Source: CAG-791 sp963593905 (GTDB lineage: Bacteria > Bacillota > Clostridia > Lachnospirales > Lachnospiraceae). From it: a stretch of DNA of 6,564 nucleotides. Below the pieces are notes generated by a model. The model saw nothing but the letters and a program-made list of their open reading frames with translations. It was not told the origin of the DNA and ran no database searches. Location: positions 1-6,564 of the forward strand of contig CAVBBL010000052.1 of the NCBI GenBank assembly GCA_963593905.1. The letters run 5' to 3'. Shown piece after piece: positions 1-6,120 of the stretch. Each line of letters starts with the position of its first letter. The stretch's first letter is position 1. Both the position numbers and the translations under genes were made by a program.

Positions 1-52
1 AAGACATCGCCCTTTCACGGCGGTAACACGGGTTCAATTCCCGTCGGAGTCA
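1..52 (+). tRNA. tRNA-Glu (anticodon UUC), 3' portion
   Basis: The window opens inside a tRNA gene. The anticodon stem-loop is CGCC-CTTTCAC-GGCG, whose seven-base loop places TTC as anticodon, so it decodes Glu. It is followed by a variable loop and a T arm ACGGG-TTCAATT-CCCGT, then the 3' acceptor strand CGGAGTC and discriminator A at 52. The next bases are CTT, so the CCA tail is not encoded and must be added after transcription. The D arm and 5' acceptor strand lie outside the window. Confidence 0.93.
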
Positions 53-57
53 CTTGG

Positions 58-98
58 AATCGTTTCATTGCTAATAGCAATGTGAACGATTTTTTTTT
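58..98 (+). terminator. Intrinsic terminator after tRNA-Glu
   Basis: AATCGTT (58-64) pairs with AACGATT (85-91), and CATTGC (66-71) pairs with GCAATG (77-82), around a five-base loop. A run of nine T (90-98) follows. This is a classic rho-independent terminator and sits six bases past the end of the tRNA. Confidence 0.9.
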
Positions 99-189
99 AT
101 TGCAAGGTGTTTTATAATTTGATTTGAGTGATCGATATGAACATTTTACAGTTGTGCTAAATCTTTTCCGTCATTGTTGAGAATAAGAG

Positions 190-229
190 AAAGCCGCAGA
201 GTTACCTTAATAAGGGAACCTGCGGCTTT
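190..229 (-). terminator. Terminator of the metH operon
   Basis: A perfect 10-bp stem pairs AAAGCCGCAG (190-199) with CTGCGGCTTT (220-229), and an inner GTT/AAC plus CC/GG pairing can extend it. It lies about 30 bases beyond the metH stop codon. Read on the minus strand it is followed by a T-rich tract (CTTTCTCTTATTC). It could also work in the other direction, where TTTTCTTT follows, and so protect both convergent units. Confidence 0.75.
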
Positions 230-261
230 TCTTTGGTTTTATCAGATTATGTAAGCCCCGC

Positions 262-2730
262 TTACTGCCCAAAGACTTTTCTTGCAATCTCTACACTTTC
301 CCGGGCATCCTTAGCATAGAAGTCAGCACCCATTTTCTTCGCATACTCCGGTGTGACTACAGCGCCTCCCACGAAGGTAAGGGGCGGATCTGGCAGGGTG
401 TGAAGTAACTGAATAGTCTCTTCCATGGAGGGAAGGGTGGTGGTCATCAGTGCAGAGAGGCCTACCAGGCGTATATTTTTCTCCTGCACAGTTTTGAGAA
501 TTACTTCAGGAGCCACATCTCTCCCCAAATCGATGACATCATATCCATAGTTTTCCAATACTGTTTTGACAATATTCTTGCCGATGTCGTGAATGTCTCC
601 CTTCACGGTGGCAATCACCAGGGAACCCTTCTTAACGACACCGCCTTTTTGTGCCATGGAGGCACGTATGACTTCAAAGACAGACTGGGCTGCCTGGGCA
701 GCACTTAAGAGCTGTGGCAGGAACATGGTTCCCTTCTCATAAGCCACTCCTACGGTATCGAGAGCCGGAATCAATCTTTTTTCTACAATGGTCAGCTCAT
801 CTTCCTGAGCCAGGGCTTCCTTTGCAAGGCGGCCGGACTCACCCTGGAGACCACGGATAATGGCATCCTCCAGTGTCATAGTGCCGGAGGCAGCTCCGGA
901 GCCTGCTTTGCTGCTTAAGCCATCTGCTGTGCCACTGTTTCCGGCACTCGATGCGCTGCTGCCTGCACCTGTATTGGAAGCAGAACTGTTACCTGCAACG
1001 CTGCCGGTATTGCTGGTAAGGGGAGCAGCATTGGCAAATCTCTCTACATAGGCTCTGCATTCCTTATCCTCGCAGGATAATACGCGGAAAGCGCTGACAG
1101 CGTCCATCATAATGGTCTGATTCGGATTGATGATGGGTAAGGTGAGTCCGGATTCCATAGCCTGAATCAGGAAAGTCTCCGTGATCAGGGGGCGGTTGGG
1201 CAGGCCGAAGGAAATGTTGGAGACACCGAGTACTGTCTGCAGTCCCATCTCATAATGCACGGTGCGAAGAGCGGCCAGGGTTTCTTTGGCCTGCTCCTGC
1301 TGTGCGGATACAGTGAGAGTCAGACAGTCGATCCATACATCTTCCTTGGCAATGCCATAGGAGAGGGCAGCGTCCAGAATGCGTCCGGCAATCTGAATCC
1401 TTCCCTCTGCAGTCTGGGGAATACCGTCCTCATCCAGTGCCAGGCCGACCACGGCGGCACCGTATTTCTTTACGATGGGAAGGACCTTCTGCTGGGTTTC
1501 GAGATTGCCGTTGACAGAGTTGACAGCAGGCTTTCCGTTGTAAACGCGGAGTCCTGCTTCCAGAGCAGCCGGATTGGAGGAATCCAGCTGCAAAGGTATA
1601 TCCAGGACACTTTGCAGTTTTTTGACCACCTTGGGGAGCATGTCCACTTCATCTACTCCCGGATAGCCCACGTTTACATCCAGAATATCGGCGCCTGCAT
1701 CTACTTCCTGCATGCCTACGTCCAGAATATAATCCAGATCCTGCTCCAACAGAGCTTTCTGGAAACGTTTCTTGCCGGTAGGGTTAATGCGTTCTCCAAT
1801 GGTGCGCACCCCGGTGATCGGTAATGCTACCGTGGGGGTACACAGAAACGAGGTCTGCTGATAGCTTCGTTTTGCAGGTCTTTTATTCCCAAAGGCAGCC
1901 TTGACCTGTCGGATATATTCCGGTGAAGTGCCGCAGCATCCGCCGAAGATGGTGACGCCGGCGTCAAGGCAGGGTTCTAATGCTTTGACGAAGTCCTCCG
2001 GTCCCATATCATAATGACCATCCACGGGATCCGGCAGGCCTGCATTGGGCTTGGCAATGACAGGGAGTCTGGTATTTTCGCACAGCTCTTTAAGAAGCGG
2101 TGCCAGCAGATCAGGTCCCATGGAACAGTTCAGGCCGATAGCATCCGCACCCAGACCTTCCAGAGTCCTGGCCATAGAGGGAATGGTACAGCCGGTAAAA
2201 GTACGGCCTCGCTCCTCAAAGGACATGGTGACAAAGGCTGGCAGAGAGGTATTCTCCTTGACGGCCAGAAGAGCTGCTTTAGCTTCATAGAGGTCTGTCA
2301 TGGTTTCGATGACTGCCAGCTGGGCACCAGCTTTTTCTCCGGCCACAGCCATTTCCTTAAAGAGTTCGTAAGCTGCCTCAAAGGTCAATGTTCCCATGGG
2401 CTCCAGCAATTCTCCAAGGGGGCCGATGTCCAGAGCGACCAGAGTCTCGCTGCCCTTGGCACTTTCTCTGGCCAGTTTGATGGCGGCAGTGATGATTTCC
2501 TCCACACTGTGGCCGGTGCGGGCGAGCTTGTGCGCGTTGGCACCGAAGGTATTGGCATAAATGACCTGACTGCCGGCTTCTATATACTCCCGGTATATTT
2601 GCTGCAGCAGATCCGGCTGCGTCAGGTTTAGAAGCTCCGGCTGTTCACCTACTGCCAGGCCTCTTTGCTGCAGGACAGTGCCCATAGCACCGTCCAAAAA
2701 AATCAGTTTATTGTAATCAAAAAGATCCAC
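262..2730 (-). CDS. metH: Cobalamin-dependent methionine synthase, short form lacking the reactivation domain
   Basis: Transfers a methyl group from 5-methyltetrahydrofolate to homocysteine through a cobalamin cofactor, making methionine and tetrahydrofolate in the cytoplasm. The 822-residue protein has these parts in order. The homocysteine/zinc barrel spans residues 1-285, with DGAMGT at 13-18, NTFGAN at 60-65 and zinc ligands Cys202, Cys265 and Cys266 in GLNC and GGCCGTSP. The pterin-binding barrel spans about 305-560, with GERINPTGKKRF at 312-323, DVNVG at 351-355 and NISFGLPNR at 505-513. A Ser/Gly/Ala linker covers 570-617. The B12 cap covers about 618-705. The B12 domain covers about 706-822, with GDIHDIGKN at 711-719 (lower cobalt ligand His714), GLSALMTTT at 757-765 and GGAVV at 788-792. 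Full-length MetH is about 1,200 residues; the missing C-terminal AdoMet/reactivation domain is encoded by the gene just upstream, with which metH overlaps by 14 nt. The start codon is GTG, chosen for its AAGGAGG site at good spacing. Thermotoga maritima has the same split arrangement. Confidence 0.96.
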   Translation of the reverse strand: MDLFDYNKLIFLDGAMGTVLQQRGLAVGEQPELLNLTQPDLLQQIYREYIEAGSQVIYANTFGANAHKLARTGHSVEEIITAAIKLARESAKGSETLVALDIGPLGELLEPMGTLTFEAAYELFKEMAVAGEKAGAQLAVIETMTDLYEAKAALLAVKENTSLPAFVTMSFEERGRTFTGCTIPSMARTLEGLGADAIGLNCSMGPDLLAPLLKELCENTRLPVIAKPNAGLPDPVDGHYDMGPEDFVKALEPCLDAGVTIFGGCCGTSPEYIRQVKAAFGNKRPAKRSYQQTSFLCTPTVALPITGVRTIGERINPTGKKRFQKALLEQDLDYILDVGMQEVDAGADILDVNVGYPGVDEVDMLPKVVKKLQSVLDIPLQLDSSNPAALEAGLRVYNGKPAVNSVNGNLETQQKVLPIVKKYGAAVVGLALDEDGIPQTAEGRIQIAGRILDAALSYGIAKEDVWIDCLTLTVSAQQEQAKETLAALRTVHYEMGLQTVLGVSNISFGLPNRPLITETFLIQAMESGLTLPIINPNQTIMMDAVSAFRVLSCEDKECRAYVERFANAAPLTSNTGSVAGNSSASNTGAGSSASSAGNSGTADGLSSKAGSGAASGTMTLEDAIIRGLQGESGRLAKEALAQEDELTIVEKRLIPALDTVGVAYEKGTMFLPQLLSAAQAAQSVFEVIRASMAQKGGVVKKGSLVIATVKGDIHDIGKNIVKTVLENYGYDVIDLGRDVAPEVILKTVQEKNIRLVGLSALMTTTLPSMEETIQLLHTLPDPPLTFVGGAVVTPEYAKKMGADFYAKDARESVEIARKVFGQ
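880..1023 (-). other. Low-complexity Ser/Gly/Ala/Asn/Thr linker in MetH (residues 570-617)
   Basis: This segment of metH encodes 48 residues, of which 42 are Ser, Gly, Ala, Asn or Thr, with 14 serines. Short units recur: SNTG at 573-576 and 585-588, AGNS at 579-582 and 596-599. It joins the pterin barrel to the B12 cap domain, where MetH needs a hinge so that the cobalamin module can visit each active site. The reading frame stays open and both flanking domains are intact, so it reads as a flexible linker and not as damage. Confidence 0.85.
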
Positions 2731-3379
2731 AGGTTTTTCCTCCTTTTCTGATCTGACAGGTATCCTTCATGGAACAATAGGCACAGCCGCGGATACGGGC
2801 TTTCTGTGGCTGGCGGGAGAGACCGATGACGGCTGTGACAGACTTGCAGGGATTCATCAGCAGACTGTCTGTGACATAGACCCCCAGCCGGTACTCTGTC
2901 TGCAGCGCCTGACAAAGCTGCGGCTGCAGAGCAAGGGGCAGATCGCCATAGCCGGGGCTGAACCGATCTGTCAGGAAACAGTCCGGAAGCCTCCCGGCAA
3001 TTTCTTTCTCTGCGGCATCGCATCCTGCCTCCACCAGCGCATTGCCATACGCGTCTGTGAGAAGGGCCTTGGTCATGTCTCTGCTTTGGAGAGACCGCAG
3101 GTAGCTGTCAAAGACAGTGCCCAGTGTGCAGCAAAGAAGGACCGCCCGGTCGCACTCTGCCAGCATTTTCTTTGCAGAGTGTCCGGTCAGTGACAGATTA
3201 ATTGCCGGCAAATATTCCTCTTTCGTCCGATGTTCTATGTCATAGAGTCGCCAGTGCCAGTGGGGCGTTATTTTTTTTTGTACTTCCGAGGCGACAGCTT
3301 CCATAGAACGTCGCAAATCCACCGGTGCAGGAGAGCGAACACCTGCATAACGCAGTGCCTCATCGATGTCAACATGCAT
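2717..3379 (-). CDS. Stand-alone methionine synthase reactivation (AdoMet-binding) domain protein
   Basis: The 220-residue protein corresponds to the C-terminal activation domain of full-length MetH. That domain binds S-adenosylmethionine and remethylates cob(II)alamin after accidental oxidation, with an electron donor such as flavodoxin. The signature RFSPGYGD at residues 139-146 matches the RxxPGY AdoMet-site motif of E. coli MetH, and TDSLLMNPCKSVTAVIGLS (170-188) matches the conserved region that follows. It resembles the separate Thermotoga maritima protein TM0269, which pairs with a short MetH. It ends with a Cys-rich tail (Cys199, Cys202, Cys208, Cys217) absent from fused E. coli MetH. 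It is the first gene of the operon and overlaps metH by 14 nt. The ATG at 3379-3377 is the first in the frame, but its Shine-Dalgarno is poor (only GAAAG-like), so expression may be low. Identification as an activation-domain protein is secure; its physical partner is inferred from position. Confidence 0.92.
   Translation of the reverse strand: MHVDIDEALRYAGVRSPAPVDLRRSMEAVASEVQKKITPHWHWRLYDIEHRTKEEYLPAINLSLTGHSAKKMLAECDRAVLLCCTLGTVFDSYLRSLQSRDMTKALLTDAYGNALVEAGCDAAEKEIAGRLPDCFLTDRFSPGYGDLPLALQPQLCQALQTEYRLGVYVTDSLLMNPCKSVTAVIGLSRQPQKARIRGCAYCSMKDTCQIRKGGKTCGSF
2739..2745 (-). promoter_or_regulatory. Ribosome binding site fixing the GTG start of metH
   Basis: AAGGAGG on the minus strand lies eight bases before the GTG at 2730-2728. 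It sits inside the 3' end of the upstream activation-domain gene, so the two genes are probably translationally coupled. No ATG in the same frame has a comparable site. Confidence 0.85.
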
Positions 3380-3409
3380 TTTTTAAGCTTTTCTTTCTAC
3401 AGCGCGCAA

Positions 3410-3415
3410 ATTATA
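3410..3415 (-). promoter_or_regulatory. Probable -10 element for the activation-domain/metH operon
   Basis: A perfect TATAAT on the minus strand lies about 30 bases before the ATG at 3379. The hexamers at 16-18 bp spacing (ACATTG, AACATT) are poor matches to TTGACA, so the promoter may be weak or activator-assisted. Any -35 would overlap the -35 of the divergent promoter. Confidence 0.5.
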
Positions 3416-3427
3416 AAGCTGTGAGGG

Positions 3428-3456
3428 TTCACAATGTTTTTTGTTTTTGTTATGAT
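3428..3456 (+). promoter_or_regulatory. Sigma-A type promoter for the DUF4430 / ECF S-component operon
   Basis: TTCACA (3428-3433, five of six matches to TTGACA) and TATGAT (3451-3456, five of six to TATAAT) are separated by exactly 17 bases. Transcription would begin near 3463, giving a leader of about 140 nt before the ATG at 3603. Confidence 0.65.
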
Positions 3457-3462
3457 GATAAC

Positions 3463-3602
3463 CGAAAATTAAGGCATCATCAATAGATGATGGAGGAAGC
3501 TGCGTTAAACTGCGATACCAATGTGTGACCAGATAAGTGAATTCGCCGCTGCGAAATTCTTTGCACATTGCCGCAGACAAACTGCAGTTTAAGGAGGAGA
3601 GA
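3463..3602 (+). promoter_or_regulatory. Structured 5' leader, riboswitch-like, class not recognised
   Basis: Four helices can be drawn by eye. CATCATC (3475-3481) pairs with GATGATG (3486-3492). CTGCG (3510-3514) pairs with CGCAG (3572-3576). CAATGTG (3519-3525) pairs with CACATTG (3564-3570). GAATTCGC (3539-3546) pairs with GCGAAATTC (3551-3559) with one bulged A. A competing 9-bp helix TTAAACTGC (3505-3513) with GCAGTTTAA (3584-3592) uses part of the same strand as the CTGCG helix and reaches the first two bases of the Shine-Dalgarno AAGGAGG (3591-3597). That layout suits translational switching. No canonical cobalamin, TPP, FMN, SAM or preQ1 signature was recognised. A downstream terminator is absent from the leader itself. 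Confidence 0.55.
3591..3597 (+). promoter_or_regulatory. Ribosome binding site of the DUF4430 gene
   Basis: AAGGAGG lies five bases before the ATG at 3603. It decides the start over an in-frame GTG at 3537, which has no Shine-Dalgarno and lies inside the folded leader. Its first two bases can be drawn into the alternative 3505-3513/3584-3592 helix. Confidence 0.85.
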
Positions 3603-4007
3603 ATGAAAGAGAAAAAGTTTAATTGGAAACCGTTGGCAGCTGTCCTTGTTTTTGTGGTACTGGCATGCGTTATGTTTTTTGTATGGAAAAATAACCAGCC
3701 TGCCACCAATGCAGGGGCAAAGACCATTACTGTAGAGGTGGTTCATAAGGATGGCTCCACCAAGGAGTTCACATATCAGACAGATCTGGAGTATTTAGGG
3801 GAGCTGCTGACCCAGGAGGGACTTATTTCCGGCACAGAGAGTGAGTATGGCCTGTATGTGGATACGGTGGACGGAGAGACAGCAGATTACAATACAGACC
3901 AGAGCTATTGGTGGCTCAGCTGTAATGGAGAGGATGCACAGACCGGTGCAGATCAGGTAGTGCTGGCAGACGGAGATCATTTCACCTGGACCTACACGGT
4001 GAATTAG
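3603..4007 (+). CDS. Membrane-anchored DUF4430 (transcobalamin-like C-terminal domain) protein
   Basis: A 134-residue protein with a positively charged N terminus (KEKK), one hydrophobic segment at about residues 11-27, a short Asn/Ala-rich spacer and an extracellular domain at about 40-132. The domain matches the DUF4430 pattern: a beta-rich start (ITVEVVHKDG), a DLEYLGELL helix at 61-69 and then YWWLSCNGE at 102-110. It closes with LADGDHFTWTYT at 121-132. DUF4430 belongs to the family named for the C-terminal domain of transcobalamin and intrinsic factor, which helps hold B12 in animals. Cys22 sits in VLAC but is followed by more hydrophobic residues, so a transmembrane anchor is likelier than a lipoprotein. 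It precedes an ECF S component by 48 nt and probably presents ligand to it at the cell surface. Cobalamin as ligand is an inference, strengthened by the divergent B12-dependent metH. Many DUF4430 proteins have no proven function. Confidence 0.85.
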   Translation: MKEKKFNWKPLAAVLVFVVLACVMFFVWKNNQPATNAGAKTITVEVVHKDGSTKEFTYQTDLEYLGELLTQEGLISGTESEYGLYVDTVDGETADYNTDQSYWWLSCNGEDAQTGADQVVLADGDHFTWTYTVN

Positions 4008-4055
4008 TTTTTTGCCACCTTTTTACGGCATATCTGTTCAGAAATGAGGAGCGGT

Positions 4056-4619
4056 GTGAAAGATATTTTTGATGCGCAGCACCTACACGAAAAAAAAGAC
4101 GGCACAGGGAAGAAGCGCCGTCTTTTTTCCGTCAGGGAAATGGTGATTTTAAGTCTTCTGGGCGCCATGACTTTTTGCGCCAAAATGGTTATGGTGCCAT
4201 TGCCCAATGTAGAGCCGGTCTCCCTGATGGTCATGCTGCTGGCTGTGACCTTTGGCTGGAGAGGCTTTTATGCCGTGATGATCTACATCGGCATGGAATT
4301 TGCCACCTGGGGACTGGGATTATGGTCCTTCTGCTATCTGTATGTGTGGCTGATCCTTTTTGCACTGGCTATTTTACTGCAGAAGATGAAGTCTGCCTTC
4401 GGATGGGCAGCGCTTTCAGGATTTTTCGGACTGACTTTCGGTGCACTGTGTGCCATTGTCTACTGGATCGCAGGGGGCATCGGCGCAGCCATTACCTGGT
4501 GGCTGGCGGGTATTCCCTTTGACCTGGTGCACGGCGTTATGAATTTTATGATCGCCTTGCTTCTTTTTAATCCGCTGCGAAAGCTGCTGGCCAGGCTGAA
4601 AAGGCAGGAGGTTTTGTAG
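4056..4619 (+). CDS. ECF transporter S component (vitamin-type substrate-binding membrane protein)
   Basis: A small very hydrophobic protein of 187 residues with about six membrane segments, roughly 28-47, 53-67, 70-90, 92-108, 115-140 and 152-171. The size, the VREMVILSLLGAM start of the first helix, the PLPNVEP loop (48-54) and the GIPFDLVHGVMNF segment (152-164) are typical of energy-coupling-factor S components. These bind a vitamin and use a shared EcfA/EcfA'/EcfT module. No such module is encoded here, so it would be a group II system served from elsewhere in the genome. The start is placed at GTG 4056, preceded by AGGAG (4047-4051). An ATG at 4044 in the same frame would add four residues but lacks a Shine-Dalgarno. 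The charged N terminus (residues 11-23) is encoded across a terminator-like hairpin. Substrate is unknown; the DUF4430 partner and nearby metH suggest cobalamin or a corrinoid precursor. Confidence 0.85.
   Translation: MKDIFDAQHLHEKKDGTGKKRRLFSVREMVILSLLGAMTFCAKMVMVPLPNVEPVSLMVMLLAVTFGWRGFYAVMIYIGMEFATWGLGLWSFCYLYVWLILFALAILLQKMKSAFGWAALSGFFGLTFGALCAIVYWIAGGIGAAITWWLAGIPFDLVHGVMNFMIALLLFNPLRKLLARLKRQEVL
4092..4128 (+). terminator. Terminator-like hairpin inside the 5' end of the S-component gene
   Basis: GACGGC (4098-4103) pairs with GCCGTC (4117-4122) around a 13-base loop. Six A (4092-4097) and six T (4123-4128) extend it to 12 bp, and the T run is the U tract. It lies 37-73 bases into the coding frame, which stays open through it. 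It could cause partial transcription termination and lower the transporter relative to the DUF4430 protein. It is symmetrical enough to act on the minus strand too, where eight T follow. Confidence 0.5.
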
Positions 4620-4652
4620 AACGTTCTAAAAAATAAATGTCCACTAAAAATA

Positions 4653-4701
4653 AAATGCCCATCGTTTCTTCACAATGAACGTGAGGAAACGGTGGGCATT
4701 T
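4653..4701. terminator. Shared bidirectional terminator between convergent S-component and MATE genes
   Basis: A 21-pair hairpin, with two G-U type pairs, joins AAATGCCCA (4653-4661), CGTTTC (4663-4668) and TCAC (4670-4673) to GTGA (4681-4684), GAAACG (4686-4691) and TGGGCATTT (4693-4701) around loop 4674-4680. It lies just past the ends of both genes. The T-rich tail is better on the minus strand (CATTTTATTTTTAG), so it probably serves the MATE gene most strongly. Confidence 0.85.
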
Positions 4702-4708
4702 ACAGGTC

Positions 4709-6034
4709 TTAATGCAATATTTTTTTGCCTGCGCGGTGAAGCAGGAGAAGTGCAAAAAGGGCACTGATCACATCTGCCACGGCCTGGGCAATGAGAATGC
4801 CCGTATATTGAAACAAAGCCGTGCAGAGCCAGAGCACAAGGAGAAAAATCACCCCTTGTCGGCTGATGGAGAGGAAGAAGGAGGGAAGCACCTGGCCGGT
4901 AGCCTGAAAAAGGACTGTCAGCAGCAAAACAATGCCCGCAAAGACGGAAGTGATTACCTGCCAGCGCAGCATCTGCGTACCCAGCGCAATGATGGAGGAA
5001 TCCTGCACAAATATGCCCATAATGGGAGAGGCGCCAAGGAAGATGACCACCGTAAGAACGAGGGCCAGGGTACTTAAAAAGCTAAGACAAAAGCGAAGAA
5101 GCTTCCGAAGCTCCTCCTTTCGGCCGGCACCGAAAAGGTAACCGTAAAGGGGAACCCCACCGAAGGAGAAGCCTGTCAGAATCAGGACCACGATCATACT
5201 GACCTTCATGACAATGCCCATGGCGGCGATGCGGTCACTGCCGTAGGGAAGAAGGAATTGATTGATCATGATCACAGAGAGACTCTGCATGAGATTAGAC
5301 AATGCAGCGGTGATGCCGATGCCGAAGATCTGTCCGACAGCGGAGGCAGAGATGAAAATGCGCTTCGGGGAGACAGACAGGGCACGGCTGCAGCGATGCA
5401 GAATCCACAGGAAATAGAGGACGTTGCACAGATAGCCGATGACGGTAGCCACAGCGGCACCGAAGGCACCCATGCCAAAGCCGGAGATCAGGATGGGGTC
5501 TAAGATGATATTGACGACGGTGCCCAGGATGCTGCCGATCATGGACTGGGTGGCCATGCCTTCACATCGTACCAGATTGGAATGGATAAAACTCAATACG
5601 ATAATCGGAGCACCCACGGCCAGTACGGTATAGTATTGGCTGGCATGGGGAAGAGTTTCGGCATCGGCACCGAGAATCGTCAGCATGGGAGTTCGAAAGA
5701 GCAGCATCAGGACAGCCAGGAGCACACCGGTGAGAAGCGCCGCATAAAAGCTGAAGGCACTGACATTTTTCGTGCCTTCCTCGTCCTTTTGACCTAACAG
5801 ACGGGAAATCAGAGAGCTGCCGCCCTGACCGTAGATATTGCCAAAGGCCATAAGGGCAGTAAAAACCGGCGAGCATACGGAGACACCGGCAATCAAGGCT
5901 GTGCTGCCTGTCTGGGCGATGAAGAAAGTATCTGCCAGGTTGTAAACCAAAGAAATCACCATGCTCAGTACGATGGGAGCAGATAACTTAAAGTAGCTGC
6001 GATATAAATGTTCCGTGTCAAAAATTGAATCCAT
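4709..6034 (-). CDS. MATE-family multidrug/metabolite efflux transporter
   Basis: A 441-residue integral membrane protein with the twelve-helix, two-bundle layout of MATE antiporters, which export cationic drugs or metabolites in exchange for sodium ions or protons. Family marks are NLADTFFIAQTG at 32-43 in the first helix pair, GQGGSSLISRLLGQKD at 69-84, NIILDPILI at 175-183, FQATGQ at 376-381 and SRQGVIFL at 391-398. The length is normal for the family and no break is seen. The frame stays open upstream to 6151, but the start is set at ATG 6034 because GGAGGG (6039-6044) precedes it by four bases, the protein then begins just before the first helix, and the extra residues would be read through the promoter. 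An ATG at 6046 is possible but has no Shine-Dalgarno. It is a single-gene unit. Substrate cannot be told from sequence. Confidence 0.93.
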   Translation of the reverse strand: MDSIFDTEHLYRSYFKLSAPIVLSMVISLVYNLADTFFIAQTGSTALIAGVSVCSPVFTALMAFGNIYGQGGSSLISRLLGQKDEEGTKNVSAFSFYAALLTGVLLAVLMLLFRTPMLTILGADAETLPHASQYYTVLAVGAPIIVLSFIHSNLVRCEGMATQSMIGSILGTVVNIILDPILISGFGMGAFGAAVATVIGYLCNVLYFLWILHRCSRALSVSPKRIFISASAVGQIFGIGITAALSNLMQSLSVIMINQFLLPYGSDRIAAMGIVMKVSMIVVLILTGFSFGGVPLYGYLFGAGRKEELRKLLRFCLSFLSTLALVLTVVIFLGASPIMGIFVQDSSIIALGTQMLRWQVITSVFAGIVLLLTVLFQATGQVLPSFFLSISRQGVIFLLVLWLCTALFQYTGILIAQAVADVISALFALLLLHRAGKKILH

Positions 6035-6038
6035 GGTT

Positions 6039-6044
6039 CCCTCC
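6039..6044 (-). promoter_or_regulatory. Ribosome binding site of the MATE gene
   Basis: GGAGGG on the minus strand, four bases before the ATG at 6034-6032. It decides this start over the in-frame ATGs at 6046 and 6151. Confidence 0.75.
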
Positions 6045-6089
6045 ATAAAGCTGTAGCTTGCAGCGGTAATAGATAACTTCTGCATGCCT

Positions 6090-6118
6090 ATTAGAATGCT
6101 GTAATCAAAAAAATGCAA
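6090..6118 (-). promoter_or_regulatory. Promoter of the MATE gene, overlapping an inverted-repeat arm
   Basis: On the minus strand TTGCAT (6118-6113) and TCTAAT (6095-6090) are 17 bases apart. The -10 matches consensus at five of six positions and the -35 at three of six, with a T run between them. Transcription would start near 6083, about 50 bases before the ATG. The -10 lies within the left arm of the 14-bp inverted repeat, while the -35 lies inside the enclosed segment. Confidence 0.55.
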
Positions 6119-6120
6119 GT

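Noticed and set aside
1255..2631. Plus-strand open frames of 189 and 205 codons (1255-1824, 2014-2631)
   Set aside because: They lie wholly opposite metH, which has intact domains throughout. Their translations show no recognisable domain and they lack ribosome sites.
3271..3279. Run of nine A in the coding strand of the activation-domain gene as a phase-variation tract
   Set aside because: The frame is intact and the tract encodes ordinary Lys codons. Nine bases is only modest for slippage and the gene is a housekeeping function.
3463..3602. Canonical cobalamin riboswitch upstream of the DUF4430/S-component operon
   Set aside because: It was looked for because of the B12 context, but the conserved cobalamin core and B12-box sequences were not seen on either strand. 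The leader is therefore reported as an unclassified structured RNA.
3537..3602. GTG start adding 22 residues to the DUF4430 protein
   Set aside because: No Shine-Dalgarno precedes it, it lies inside the folded leader, and the added residues would sit before the charged start of the membrane anchor. ATG 3603 has AAGGAGG at good spacing.
4617..4628. Perfect 12-bp palindrome TAGAACGTTCTA at the S-component stop codon
   Set aside because: It has no loop, overlaps the stop codon, sits next to the strong terminator and does not match a known operator such as the Gram-positive LexA box, which has four bases between half-sites. Chance is likely.
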